The notes under the pieces are model-generated. The model had not been told where the DNA came from. It saw only the letters and a list, made by a program, of their open reading frames with translations, and searched no databases. From Oscillospiraceae bacterium (GTDB lineage Bacteria > Bacillota > Clostridia > Oscillospirales > Oscillospiraceae): a stretch of DNA of 64,000 nt. Positions 9,844 to 20,200 of this stretch are shown one piece after another (position 1 is the stretch's first letter; every line of letters begins with the position of its first letter). The position numbers and the translations under genes were made by a program. The stretch covers positions 1-64,000 of the forward strand of contig JAFYAQ010000013.1 in the NCBI GenBank assembly GCA_017540645.1, in the 5' to 3' direction.

Positions 9844-11760
9844 TTGGCTAAAAAACCGTTCAAAGCGGAATCGGCGCGGCTGCTGGATCTGATGATCAAC
9901 TCCATTTACACCCACCAGGAGGTCTTTCTCCGGGAGCTGATCTCCAACGCCTCGGACGCCATCGACAAGCTGTGCTTTCTCTCCCTGACCGATGAGAAGG
10001 TGGGCCTGGAGCGCTCCGACTTCTTCATCCGCCTGCAGGCGGACAAGGAGGCGCGGACGCTGACCGTCAGCGACAACGGCATCGGCATGTCCCAGTACGA
10101 GCTGGAAAACAACCTGGGCGTCATCGCCCGGTCCGGCACCGCCGTCTTCCGGGAGAGCCTGGACGCCCCCGGAAAGGACCGGGAGGCCCTGGATGTGATC
10201 GGCCGCTTCGGCGTGGGCTTTTACGCCGCCTTCATGGTGGCCTCCCGGGTACGGGTAGTCACCCGGCGCTACGGGGAAGAGACGGCCCACTGCTGGGAGA
10301 GCGACGGGGCGGACGGCTACACCGTGGAGGAGTGCCGGCGCGAGAGCGTGGGCACGGACGTGATCCTCTATCTCAAGCCGGACACGGCGGAGGAGGACTA
10401 CAGTCAGTATCTCCGCTCCCAGCGCCTCCGGGAGCTGGTGAAAAAGACCTCGGACTATGTGCGCTGGCCCATCCGCATGCTGGTGGAGGTCACGGAAAAG
10501 TACGACACCGGCGAGCTGGATGAAAACGCGGTCCACAAGTACGCCTTCCGCACGGTGGAGCGGGAGGAGACGGTGAACTCCATGGTCCCCATCTGGCAGC
10601 GGAGCCGCGATGAGGCCACGGACGCCGACTGCGCCGAGTATTATAAGGAGAGCTTCCACGACAGCGAGGATCCGGTGGCGGTGATCCGCATGAACGCCGA
10701 GGGGGAGGTCAGCTGCCGCTGTCTGCTGTTCATCCCCGCCCAGGCACCCTATGACTTTTACACCCGGGACTACGCCCCCGGCCTGCGGCTGTACGCCAAC
10801 GGGGTGCTGATCATGGAAAAGTGCCCGGATCTGCTGCCCGACTGCTTCCGCTTTGTCCGGGGCATCGTGGACTCCCCGGATCTGAGCCTGAATATCTCCC
10901 GGGAGCTGCTGCAGCACGACCGGCAGCTCAAGCGCATCGGCGCCGGCCTGGAAAAGAAGGTCCGCACCGAGCTGAAAAAACTCCTGGACACGGACCGGGA
11001 GCGCTATGAGCGCTTTTACGCCGCCTTCGGCCTGCAGCTGCGCTACGGCATCCTGGCCGACTACAGCAAAAAGGACATGCTCACGGAGCTGCTGCTGTAC
11101 TGGTCCGCGGAACAGGGGAAGCTCGTCTCTCTGAAGGAATACGTGGAGCGCATGCCGGAGAGCCAGAGCCGCATCTACTACGCCGTGGCCGAATCCGTAC
11201 AGCGGGCGGCCCTGCTCCCCCAGACCGAGCCGGTCCGCGCCCGGGGCTACGACGTCCTCTGCTTCGACACCGAGGCGGACGAGTTCGTGGCCGAGCTTTT
11301 GGGAAAATTTGAGGACAAGCGCTTTTGCTCCGTCTCCTCTCAGGACCTGGGCCTGGAGAGCGAGGAGGACCGGGCCCGGGCGGAGAAAGCCCGGGAGGAG
11401 TACCGGGAGCTGCTGGCTTTTGTGGCCGGGGAGCTGGGGGACCGAGTGGCGAGAGTGCGAATCTCTCCCACGCTCCGGCGCTATGCGGCCTGTCTCACCG
11501 TGGAGGGGGAGATCACCCTGGAGATGGAGCGCTACTTCCACGCCCTGCCCGGGGCCAACCCCAAGGCCATGCTGGCCAAGCGGGTGCTGGAGCTGAACGC
11601 CGAGCACGCCGCGGTGCGCGCCCTGGACCGGGCCCGGACAGAGGACCCGGAGCGGGCCCGGCGCATGGTGCAGGTCCTGTATGCCACGGCCCTGCTGGCC
11701 GCCGGGAACGTCCCGGAGGACCCGGCTGCCTACGGTGAGCTGGTGTATACCTTGTTTTAG
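9844..11760 (+). CDS. htpG: Hsp90 chaperone HtpG
   Basis: ATP-dependent cytoplasmic chaperone of 638 residues. The GHKL ATPase N-domain shows ELISNASDAIDK (residues 31-42), the ATP-lid motif DNGIGMSQYE (from about 77) and GRFGVGFYAAFM. Middle and C-terminal domains follow, with the NISRELLQ motif. The start is TTG with GGAGG eight bases upstream; no ATG exists near the conserved N terminus. Eight bases separate it from hemW, so the two are probably translated from one transcript that may extend to metG. Confidence 0.97.
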   Translation: MAKKPFKAESARLLDLMINSIYTHQEVFLRELISNASDAIDKLCFLSLTDEKVGLERSDFFIRLQADKEARTLTVSDNGIGMSQYELENNLGVIARSGTAVFRESLDAPGKDREALDVIGRFGVGFYAAFMVASRVRVVTRRYGEETAHCWESDGADGYTVEECRRESVGTDVILYLKPDTAEEDYSQYLRSQRLRELVKKTSDYVRWPIRMLVEVTEKYDTGELDENAVHKYAFRTVEREETVNSMVPIWQRSRDEATDADCAEYYKESFHDSEDPVAVIRMNAEGEVSCRCLLFIPAQAPYDFYTRDYAPGLRLYANGVLIMEKCPDLLPDCFRFVRGIVDSPDLSLNISRELLQHDRQLKRIGAGLEKKVRTELKKLLDTDRERYERFYAAFGLQLRYGILADYSKKDMLTELLLYWSAEQGKLVSLKEYVERMPESQSRIYYAVAESVQRAALLPQTEPVRARGYDVLCFDTEADEFVAELLGKFEDKRFCSVSSQDLGLESEEDRARAEKAREEYRELLAFVAGELGDRVARVRISPTLRRYAACLTVEGEITLEMERYFHALPGANPKAMLAKRVLELNAEHAAVRALDRARTEDPERARRMVQVLYATALLAAGNVPEDPAAYGELVYTLF

Positions 11761-11768
11761 GAGAGAGT

Positions 11769-13013
11769 ATGAACGAAGAAAAACGCCTGGGCGTCTACAT
11801 CCATATCCCCTTCTGTGCCTCCAAGTGCGCCTACTGTGATTTCTGCAGCCTGCCGGACCGGGAGAAGCTGATGCCCTATTATCAGGACGCCATCCTGCTC
11901 CAGCTCCAGGAGACCCTGCCGCGGATGAAGGATTATTTCATCGACAGCGTGTTTTTCGGCGGCGGCACTCCCAGCTACTACGGCGCCAAGCGCCTGGTGG
12001 AGATCCTGCAGGAGCTGAAAATGGGCGGGCGCCTTTTGAAGGACAGCGAGATCACCGTGGAGTGCAACCCGGACAGCGTCCGGCAGCGGGACATCTCGGA
12101 GCTCCGGCGGGAGGGCGTGAACCGCATCTCCATCGGTGCCCAGAGCGCCAACGACGAGCTGCTGCGCCTGATCGGGCGGCGGCACACCTGGCACCAGGTG
12201 GAGCTGGCGGTGGCCCGGGTCCGGCGGGCGGGGATCAAAAATATCTCCCTGGACCTGATCTACGGCCTGCCCAGCCAGAGCCGGAAGGACTGGGCGGACA
12301 CCCTGCGCCAGGCTTTGAAGCTGAAGCCCGCCCATATCTCCTGCTACGGCCTCCGGCTGGAGGAGGGGACGCCCCTGTATGAACAGTACAAGGATTCCCC
12401 CCTGCTCCCCTCGGAGGACGACCAGGCGGACATGTACCTGTATGCCGTGGACCTTCTGGAGCGCCAGGGCTATCACCAATACGAGATCTCCAACTTCTCC
12501 CGGCAGGGCTACGAGAGCCGCCACAACCTGAAATACTGGCGTCTGGGCGACTATATCGGCTTCGGCGCCGCGGCCCACTCCAATGTGGGGATGCTGCGCT
12601 ATTCCTACACCCGGAACGTGACCCGCTACATCAAGGGCGTGTTTGAGGACGGGGACATCATCGACGAGCAGGAAGAACTGACCGCCTTTGACCGGGCCAG
12701 CGAGTATCTGATGCTGGGCATGCGCACCACCTGGGGCATCTCCAAGGAAGAGTATATGGAGGTGTACCGCAGCGCCTTTGACCGGCTGGAGGAGACGCTG
12801 GAGGTATTTCGGCAAAACGGCTGGGCCGAGAACGCGGACGGCCGCTGGCACTTCACCCCCGGTGGCTTTTTGCTGAGCAACGTGCTGATCGGCATCCTGC
12901 TGGAGAGCCAGACCCAGGAGCGCTTCAACGCCAACCCCTGGATCAAGGAGGCCTTTGAGGCCCTGGGGCAGAAGGTGCCCCTGCCGGTGGCCGACGAGCC
13001 GTATTTGAACTGA
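11769..13013 (+). CDS. hemW: Heme chaperone HemW-like radical SAM protein
   Basis: A 414-residue radical SAM enzyme. The 4Fe-4S cysteines are Cys16, Cys20 and Cys23 in PFCASKCAYCDF, followed by FFGGGTPS, VECNPDS and the HemW/HemN C-terminal region. HemW proteins bind heme and are usually mis-annotated as coproporphyrinogen III oxidase. True HemN is longer at the N terminus, so HemW is preferred. TAGGAGAG precedes the ATG, and the gene starts 8 bp after htpG. Confidence 0.92.
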   Translation: MNEEKRLGVYIHIPFCASKCAYCDFCSLPDREKLMPYYQDAILLQLQETLPRMKDYFIDSVFFGGGTPSYYGAKRLVEILQELKMGGRLLKDSEITVECNPDSVRQRDISELRREGVNRISIGAQSANDELLRLIGRRHTWHQVELAVARVRRAGIKNISLDLIYGLPSQSRKDWADTLRQALKLKPAHISCYGLRLEEGTPLYEQYKDSPLLPSEDDQADMYLYAVDLLERQGYHQYEISNFSRQGYESRHNLKYWRLGDYIGFGAAAHSNVGMLRYSYTRNVTRYIKGVFEDGDIIDEQEELTAFDRASEYLMLGMRTTWGISKEEYMEVYRSAFDRLEETLEVFRQNGWAENADGRWHFTPGGFLLSNVLIGILLESQTQERFNANPWIKEAFEALGQKVPLPVADEPYLN

Positions 13014-13050
13014 AGAAAAAAGAGGACCCGGGATCGGATAGAAAGAGAGC

Positions 13051-14997
13051 GTGGACACCATCAAAGACAACGAGAATATAACGACCATCCTTCCGGAAGA
13101 GGACGTAGCGGCGGAGCCTTACGAGGACGAGTACGAGGCGCCTGCGCCCCGGGAGAAAAAGCCCGCCGGGAAAAGACCGGCTTCGAAGAAAAAAACGCCG
13201 CTCCCCCAGAAGCGGCGCCGGAAGAAGAAAAAGAAAAAGAAGAAGAGCCCCGTGGCCCTTGCCGTTTTCCTTACGCTGCTCTTCCTCTGCCTGGCGGCAG
13301 CCGGGGCGGCGGGCTATTTTGTCTACCGGACCTCCCAGCTGGACACGGTCTACCCGGGCGTCCAGGCCCTGGGGACGGATTTTTCCGGCATGACAAAAGA
13401 GCAGGTGAACGACGCCCTGATGGCCCGGGGCGCGGAGCGCTTTGAGGAGCTTTCGGTCACGGCCGAGCTGCCGTTGGAAAACAGCCTGACCATCACCGCC
13501 CAAGAGGCGGGACTGCGCTGGAACGCCGACGCCCTGACCGAGGAGATCTGGTCCTACGGCCGCGGCGCCTCCGCCCTGGAAAACACCCTGACCTATGTGA
13601 AGGCCGCCTACCTGGGCGAGAACAGCTTCACCGCCGCCGAGGACCTTGCGGTCAGCCTGGATGAGGACGCGGTCCGCGCCATCATCGACCGGACGGCCGA
13701 GGACATCGACGAGCAGCTGCTGGAGAGCGGCGTGGAGATCACCGACAGCGAGATCCGCCTGACCAAGGGGGCCAGCGGCCTGACATTGGACAAGGAGCTG
13801 CTCTTTGAGAACTTCACCCGGGCCCTCCTTGCCGGGGACGACAGCGGCTTTACCTATGAGAGCGTGCCTCAGCCGGACGAGGACTACGATTTCCAGTCCC
13901 TGCACGACGACCTGTACTCCCCCATGGTGAACGCCCGGATCGTCTACGCCCCGGAGTACGCCGCTCAATATGAGAGCCTTGCCGAGGCGCCCGAAAATCC
14001 GGAGTTCATCAACTACGCCTGGGGCAGCGACCAGGTGGACAGAAAGACCCTGCCGACCATCTACCGTCCGGCTCTGACCGATCCCCAGCCCGGGGACGAG
14101 AATCTGGACTTCGGCGGGCAGCCCTTCCTGGTCACCGAGTCCAGCATCGGCGTGGACTTTGACGTGGCGGCGGCGGAGGCCGCCTGGGCCGCGGCGGGCT
14201 ACGGGGACACGGTGACGGTGCCCCTGACGGTGACACAGCCGGAGCTCTCCACCGAGGAGATCAACTCCCGGCTCTTTGCCGATCCCCTTTCCAAGAACTG
14301 GACCATGGTCCGACTGCTGAGGCGGGACTATTGCGACGAGGTGCGCACCTCCCTGGCCGGCAGCAGCAAGAACCGGATCTCCAACGTGAAAAAAGCCTGT
14401 GAGCTCCTGGACGGCATCATGCTCATGCCCGGAGAGACCTTCTCCTACAACGACACCCTGGGCGAGCGCATCCCGGAGAACGGCTGGCTCCCCGCCCCGG
14501 CCTACGCCGACGGGGAGGTCCGGCAGGAGAACGGCGGCGGCATCTGCCAGGTCAGCTCCACCCTGTACAACGCTGTGGCCTACTCCAACCTCCGGGTCCT
14601 GGAGCGGGAGTGTCACCAGTTCCAGGTGGGCTATCTCCCCGCCGGCATGGATGCCACGGTCAGCTGGGGCTGGCCCGACTTCCGCTTCATGAACACCAAG
14701 CTCTACCCCATCAAGATCCACGCCTGGGTGGACGACAAAACCAACGAGTGCTGCGTCCAGATCCTGGGCACCGATTATGAGCATGTCTATGTCATCATGA
14801 AGTTCAGCCAGGGGAAGGTCTACGACACCACCGGCGAGCATGTGGACGAGAACGGCAATTCCAAGGCCGTGGGCACGGATGCCGCCACCTGGCGCGTGAT
14901 CTACCGGGACGGGGACGACTGGTCCGCCGGCGGCAAGCCCCTCAGCGAGGCCTACGAGTATTACAGCAAATACAAATACCATTCCGAAGACATTTGA
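13051..14997 (+). CDS. VanW family cell-wall-associated membrane protein (YoaR-like)
   Basis: A 648-residue type II membrane protein. The first 65 residues are charged and include a Lys/Arg block with a run of eight Lys. One transmembrane helix (about residues 67-93) precedes two YoaR-like putative peptidoglycan-binding domains. The VanW domain (about 445-590) contains MLMPGETFSYNDTLG and NGGGICQVSSTLYNA. The molecular function of VanW is not established, but extracellular cell-wall association is expected. The start is GTG with a weak AGAGAG site. It lies between hemW and metG in the same direction. Confidence 0.9.
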   Translation: MDTIKDNENITTILPEEDVAAEPYEDEYEAPAPREKKPAGKRPASKKKTPLPQKRRRKKKKKKKKSPVALAVFLTLLFLCLAAAGAAGYFVYRTSQLDTVYPGVQALGTDFSGMTKEQVNDALMARGAERFEELSVTAELPLENSLTITAQEAGLRWNADALTEEIWSYGRGASALENTLTYVKAAYLGENSFTAAEDLAVSLDEDAVRAIIDRTAEDIDEQLLESGVEITDSEIRLTKGASGLTLDKELLFENFTRALLAGDDSGFTYESVPQPDEDYDFQSLHDDLYSPMVNARIVYAPEYAAQYESLAEAPENPEFINYAWGSDQVDRKTLPTIYRPALTDPQPGDENLDFGGQPFLVTESSIGVDFDVAAAEAAWAAAGYGDTVTVPLTVTQPELSTEEINSRLFADPLSKNWTMVRLLRRDYCDEVRTSLAGSSKNRISNVKKACELLDGIMLMPGETFSYNDTLGERIPENGWLPAPAYADGEVRQENGGGICQVSSTLYNAVAYSNLRVLERECHQFQVGYLPAGMDATVSWGWPDFRFMNTKLYPIKIHAWVDDKTNECCVQILGTDYEHVYVIMKFSQGKVYDTTGEHVDENGNSKAVGTDAATWRVIYRDGDDWSAGGKPLSEAYEYYSKYKYHSEDI

Positions 14998-15078
14998 TCC
15001 TTTTCCATGGAGACCCGCATTGCCGGGCCCCGGACGAATACAGACCCCATAAAATAAATGCAAGGAGAATATACGCCC

Positions 15079-17037
15079 ATGGACAAGCCCACCTTTTATA
15101 TCACCACCCCCATCTACTACCCCTCCGACAAGCTGCACATCGGCCACGCCTACTGCACTGTGGCCACCGACGCCATCGCCCGCTATAAGCGGCTCCAGGG
15201 CTACGACGTGATGTTCCTCACCGGTACCGATGAGCATGGCCAGAAGATCGAGGGCAAGGCCAAGGACGCGGGCGTCACACCCCAGGAATTCGTGGATCGG
15301 ATCGTGGAGGGCGAGCGGGGCGTCAAGGACCTGTGGAAGCTGATGAACATCTCCAACGACCGCTTCATCCGCACCACCGACGACTACCATGTGAAAAGCA
15401 TCCAGCGGATCTTCCGCAAGATGTACGATAACGGGGATATCTACAAGGGCAAGTATTCCGGCCTGTACTGCACCCCCTGCGAGAGCTTCTGGACCGAGAG
15501 CCAGCTCATCGACGGCAAGTGCCCGGACTGCGGCCGGGAGGTCAAGTACGCCGAGGAGGAGGCCTACTTCTTCCGGGCCTCCAAGTACGCCGACCGGGTG
15601 CGCAAGCTCCTGACCGAGACGGACTTCCTGGAGCCCCGGAGCCGGGTCAACGAGATGGTCCACAACTTCATCGACTGCGAGGGCGGTCTCCAGGATCTGT
15701 GCGTCAGCCGCACCAGCTTCACCTGGGGCGTGCCGGTGGACTTTGACCCGGGCCATGTGGTGTATGTGTGGCTGGACGCCCTGTTCAACTACGTCACCGC
15801 CCTGGGCTACTGCAACGACAAGTACGACGATGTGGACCGCTATTGGCCCGGCGTGAACATCGTGGGCAAGGAGATCGTCCGCTTCCACTCCATTTACTGG
15901 CCCGCCTTCCTGATGAGCGTGGGCCTGCCCCTGCCGAAGAAGGTCTACGGCCACGGCTGGCTGGTGATCGACGGGGGAAAGATCTCCAAGTCCAAGGAGA
16001 ACAAGGTCCCCACGGTCATCGATCCCTACCTGCTCTCCGAGCGTTACGGGGTGGACGCCCTGCGCTTCTTCCTGCTGCGGACCTTCCCCTTCGGCTCCGA
16101 CGGAAACTTCTCCAACGAGCTGCTCATCAACTGCATCAACGTGGACCTGGCCAACGATCTGGGCAACCTTCTCTCCCGCACCACCGCCATGGTGGGCAAG
16201 TACTTCGGCGGCAAGCTGCCCCCGGAGCAGGAGTCCGGCCCGGAGGATGCGGAGCTGCTGCTGATGCTGGACGGCCTGCGGGACCGCTACCAGGCGGAGA
16301 TGGATAAGTTCCAGCTCCAGAACGGACTGGGAGAGGTGTTCAAGGTCATCGCCCGGGCCAACAAGTATATCGACGAGACCGCGCCCTGGATTTTGGCCAA
16401 GGACGAGGCGAAAAAGCCCCGGCTGGCCCGGGTGCTGTACAACCTGCTGGAGAGCCTGCGCATCTGCGGCACCCTCCTGCGGCCCTTCATGCCCGAGAGC
16501 ATGGAGAAGCTGGCCGCTCAGATCGGCGCCGATGAGGCCGCCATGAGCTGGACCGCCGCAAGCGCGCTGGGCGTGCTGCCCTATGACGCCCGGGTGGAGA
16601 AGGGGGAGAACCTCTTCCCCCGGATCGACGCGGCGAAGGAGCTGGCTGCGCTGGCAGAGCTGGCGGCCCCGGCCAAGGACCCCATCGAGCCCTTCAAGGA
16701 GGAGGTCTCCTTCGATGATTTCTGCAAGTCCGACTTCCGCGTGGTCAAGGTTTTGAAATGCGAGGCGGTGAAAAAGTCCCAGAAGCTCCTGCGCTTTGAG
16801 CTGGACGACGGCAGCGGCACCACCCGGCAGATCCTCTCCGGCATCGCTATGTACTATAAGCCGGAGGAGCTGGTGGGCAAGACCCTGGTGGCCATCGTGA
16901 ACCTGCCCCCCCGGAAGATGATGGGCCTCAGCTCCAACGGCATGCTCCTCTCCGCCGTCCACAAGGAGAAGGGGGAGGAAAAGCTTCAGCTGGTCATGCT
17001 CTCGGAGGATATCCCCGCGGGCGCCGCCCTGTGCTGA
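15079..17037 (+). CDS. metG: Methionyl-tRNA synthetase
   Basis: Charges tRNA-Met; a class I synthetase of 652 residues. HIGHAY (HIGH motif) is near the N terminus. The zinc knuckle cysteines lie in CTPCESF and CPDCGRE, and the KMSKS-type loop is GGKISKSKENK. An anticodon-binding helical domain and a C-terminal Trbp111-like tRNA-binding domain (from KSDFRVVKVLK) follow. The start was moved to the ATG in front of DKPTFYITTPIYYPS because the upstream ATG overlaps the AAGGAG site. No T-box is seen. A strong terminator follows. Confidence 0.97.
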   Translation: MDKPTFYITTPIYYPSDKLHIGHAYCTVATDAIARYKRLQGYDVMFLTGTDEHGQKIEGKAKDAGVTPQEFVDRIVEGERGVKDLWKLMNISNDRFIRTTDDYHVKSIQRIFRKMYDNGDIYKGKYSGLYCTPCESFWTESQLIDGKCPDCGREVKYAEEEAYFFRASKYADRVRKLLTETDFLEPRSRVNEMVHNFIDCEGGLQDLCVSRTSFTWGVPVDFDPGHVVYVWLDALFNYVTALGYCNDKYDDVDRYWPGVNIVGKEIVRFHSIYWPAFLMSVGLPLPKKVYGHGWLVIDGGKISKSKENKVPTVIDPYLLSERYGVDALRFFLLRTFPFGSDGNFSNELLINCINVDLANDLGNLLSRTTAMVGKYFGGKLPPEQESGPEDAELLLMLDGLRDRYQAEMDKFQLQNGLGEVFKVIARANKYIDETAPWILAKDEAKKPRLARVLYNLLESLRICGTLLRPFMPESMEKLAAQIGADEAAMSWTAASALGVLPYDARVEKGENLFPRIDAAKELAALAELAAPAKDPIEPFKEEVSFDDFCKSDFRVVKVLKCEAVKKSQKLLRFELDDGSGTTRQILSGIAMYYKPEELVGKTLVAIVNLPPRKMMGLSSNGMLLSAVHKEKGEEKLQLVMLSEDIPAGAALC

Positions 17038-17067
17038 GGAAAACCTCAGCGCCCTGAGAGAAAAAAG

Positions 17068-17107
17068 ATACAGGTGCCGACGTTCCCGCCGGCACCTGTA
17101 TTTTATA
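17068..17107 (+). terminator. Intrinsic terminator of metG
   Basis: Perfect 12-bp stem ATACAGGTGCCG / CGGCACCTGTAT with a ten-base loop, followed by TTTATA. Confidence 0.85.
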
Positions 17108-17144
17108 TCAGCGTCTCCCGGACATGGTCGATGAAGGCCCGGAC
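17102..17144. repeat. 43-bp direct repeat, left copy (duplicate of lysR 3' end)
   Basis: All 43 bases match 22099-22141, which encode the last residues of the LysR regulator on the minus strand. Here the fragment carries only that C-terminal tail and stop, with no gene upstream of it. The two copies bracket the subtilase and lipoprotein genes. Confidence 0.9.
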
Positions 17145-17183
17145 CCGCCGCCTGGGGCGGCGGCTTTGAGCTCTTTTGCATGG

Positions 17184-17231
17184 AAAACCGGCTCCGATCA
17201 CGGGCGTGTGCCCGCGGTCGGAGCCGGTTTT
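17184..17231 (-). terminator. Intrinsic terminator of the subtilase gene
   Basis: Minus strand stem AAAACCGGCTCCGA / TCGGAGCCGGTTTT with an inner GGGC/GCCC helix. It is clearly related in sequence to the hairpin at 22054-22099. Confidence 0.85.
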
Positions 17232-17245
17232 GTGTTTTGTCGGGA

Positions 17246-20200
17246 TCAGGTGACCCTGACCTTGACCGTGAACTTCTTGCCGCTGCCGTCGCCGGCGGTG
17301 ACGGTGATGGTGGCGCTGCCCTTCTTCGTGTCGGGGAGGATCTCCACCATGGCATCACCGTCGGTGTCATAGACAATCATGGCGCCCGCCACATCCGGGT
17401 TGCTGGATTTGACGGAGAACACATAGTCGGGATGAATTGCGGAGCTGTAATACCCGTTAGTTCCGATCCAGGGGATCAGATAGTAGTCAATATACTCATC
17501 GAGCATCAGCTGGCACGACGCGGAAGCCCTGCCATAGTCATCCGTAAGCTTTTTGATGGGCTGCACGATGTCATACCAGATCCAGCCATACAGGTAGGTT
17601 CCGTCCGTCGACATGGCGCTTACATCCACGCTGATGCTGTACCCGGCATTCAGATAGGGGACCAGCTTGGTGCTGGTGCTCAGTGTGCCGGAGGCATTGA
17701 TCTTGACCCATTTATTGGCGTAGATGAGATTTTCCACGTAGGAGGACTCGTTGCCGTTGGAGTCGTATGCGAGCACATAAAAGTCCCAAGCGACCTTGGA
17801 GATGCTGGGCTTGCCAAAGGCGTCGCCCAGACGGGCGGTGTTCTTCACGGACTTGCCGGCGGAGAGGACATGGTATTCCTCGTGATATTCATAGTCGTAA
17901 TCGTAGTATGGAAGCGCAGAAGTGACCTTTACATCGGAGGCGGGATTGATGACCTGAATACTGACGGTGGCCTTTTTCCCGCTGGCGTCCTGAGCCTTGG
18001 CGGTGATGACGGTGGTGCCGGGGGCATGCGCTTCCACAAAGCCGTATTCATCCACTGTAGCTACCTCCGGCTTGCTGGAGCTCCAATTTACCCACGCCGC
18101 TCCGTTTGTAGAGGTGTTGAGCGAAAGAGAGGCGCGGTATTCGGAGCTGTCGGGCCAGGGCTCGGTAGCATACATCAGGATCTTCTTGACGTTCCTGCTC
18201 TTGTCATAGGTGGAGAGGTACTGAAGATCGTAACTGAATTCGTGATCCGAACCGTCCGCCCGCTGAGAGTCGATATAAATGGGATCGACCCTGGTGGTCA
18301 GGGGCGCGATTGTCACGGGGAAGGGCGCAGCGGCCACACCGCTTCCGTCCGTGGCGACTGCCTGGACGTACACAGTGACGCCGGTGGGAGCGCTTGCGGG
18401 AACGGTCAGCTTGCCGGTGGCATTGATGGTGATACCATAGGCATTGTTGTTGACGCTCCAGGACACTTTCTTATTGTTGGCGTCGCTGGGGTAGACCGCG
18501 GCCGTATAGCTGGCGGATTTGCCCGGTGCCACATAGGGAGTGCCGCTGATCTCGATGCCGGTTACCGGCTGGGTGACCGTTACCGTGCACTTGGCGCTGA
18601 CCTTGGAGCCGTCCTGGGCTGTGACGGTGATGGTGGCCGTGCCCTTGCCCACGGATTGAATGTTGCCGGAGGAATCCACAGTGGCCACCTTCGGGTTGCT
18701 GCTGGTAAAGGCAAAGGTCACAAAGCTGAGGTTCTGGTTATCGATGTCTCTGGCTGTGGGGGACAGCGGAGGCGCGAATTCACCCACAAGCAGGTTTAAG
18801 GAGTTCGCGGCCAATACGATCGTCTTGGTGGGGGTCGCCGCGCCCACATATATGCTCCAGGAATTGGACCGGGAGGGGTCGTCCTTGGCGGATGCCCGGA
18901 CGGTGACATAGCCGGAGGAGGTGGCCTGGCTGGACAGCACGCCCTTGGTGTTGATGCTCACCCCGGTCACCGGGCTGCTGATCTCCCAGATGACCGCCTG
19001 ATTGGCCGCCGCCGGCAACACCGAGGCGGAAAGGGTCACGGATTTGCCGGCGATGAGATGGTCCGGCACGCTGCACGTAACATCGGTGGGCGCCGCATAG
19101 CCCAGGGTGAAGGTCTTGGTGACCACCTTGCTCACCACGCCTGCGCCGTTGACCCGGAGCGCCTTGACCGTCACCTTCTTGCCGGGGGTGAAGCCGTTTT
19201 CTATGGTCAGGGGGATCCAGGTACAGCTGGTTCCGCCGTCGGCGAGCTGCACATACTGGCCCACCGTCACCACACCGTTGCGCACGGCGGGAGTCGTGCC
19301 GTCCAGGGTGTAAACAATGTCGTCGTCATCCAGAAGGCCGTAAATCTCCAGATCGGAGCCGTAGGGCACCATGCCGTTGACAGGATCGGGATATACGATC
19401 GTGGGGACACCCTTGTCCACCGTGAAGAGCTTGGCGGCGTCCACGATGCCGTTGGTGGTGGCGGCCTTGATGGCCTTTTCCACCTGGGCGGGACTGCCCC
19501 CGTACTGGGAGATGTACAGGGCGCACAAGCCGCTGACCACAGGGGTAGCCATGGAGGTGCCGTCCATGAATTCATAGCCGCCGCCGGGGACCGTGGACAT
19601 GATGGCGGTACCGGGGGCTGCCACGTCCTGCCACTTGCCGTAGTTGGAGAAGTCGGAGCGGGCGCCGGCCCCATTCACAGAGCCGACGGCGATCAGACCG
19701 GGGATGTTGTAGGCGGCGGGGTAGTTCCTGATGTTGCTGCCATCGTTGCTCATGGCGACCACCACGGTGACGCCGCTGCCGATGACCTCCCGCAGGACCT
19801 GCTCCTCGGAATTGACGTAGCCCACGCCGCCGAGACTCAGGTTGATCACGTCCGCGCCGGCGGCCGCGGCGGCCCTGTACGCCATCTCCAGGTTCGCCTG
19901 CTCAAAGTCTGTATGCAGGGATATCACGGTCGCCTCGGGGGCGATGCCCGCGCCGCCGATGCCGTTGCCCTCTGTGGCGCCAATAATGCCGGCCACATGG
20001 GTGCCGTGGTCTTCGCCAAAGCCCTCCCAGCCGGACAGGGCGGAGACATGGAGATCCGGGTGGCTGACGTCCACGCCGCTGTCGATGACTGCCACGACGG
20101 CGCCCGCGCCCTTGGTGACGCCCCAGGCCTCGTAGGTGTTTACCATATCGTGCATGTACTGGTACTGAGAGTCGGTGGGCTCGCTCATGTAGGTGTCGGG

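Noticed and set aside
9600..9844. CIRCE or other heat-shock operator before htpG
   Set aside because: No TTAGCACTC-type inverted repeat was seen; only a SigA-like promoter is supported.
12943..17376. A 1477-residue minus-strand frame over the vanW-like and metG genes
   Set aside because: Long open frame caused by high GC. The plus-strand genes have clear family motifs and ribosome binding sites.
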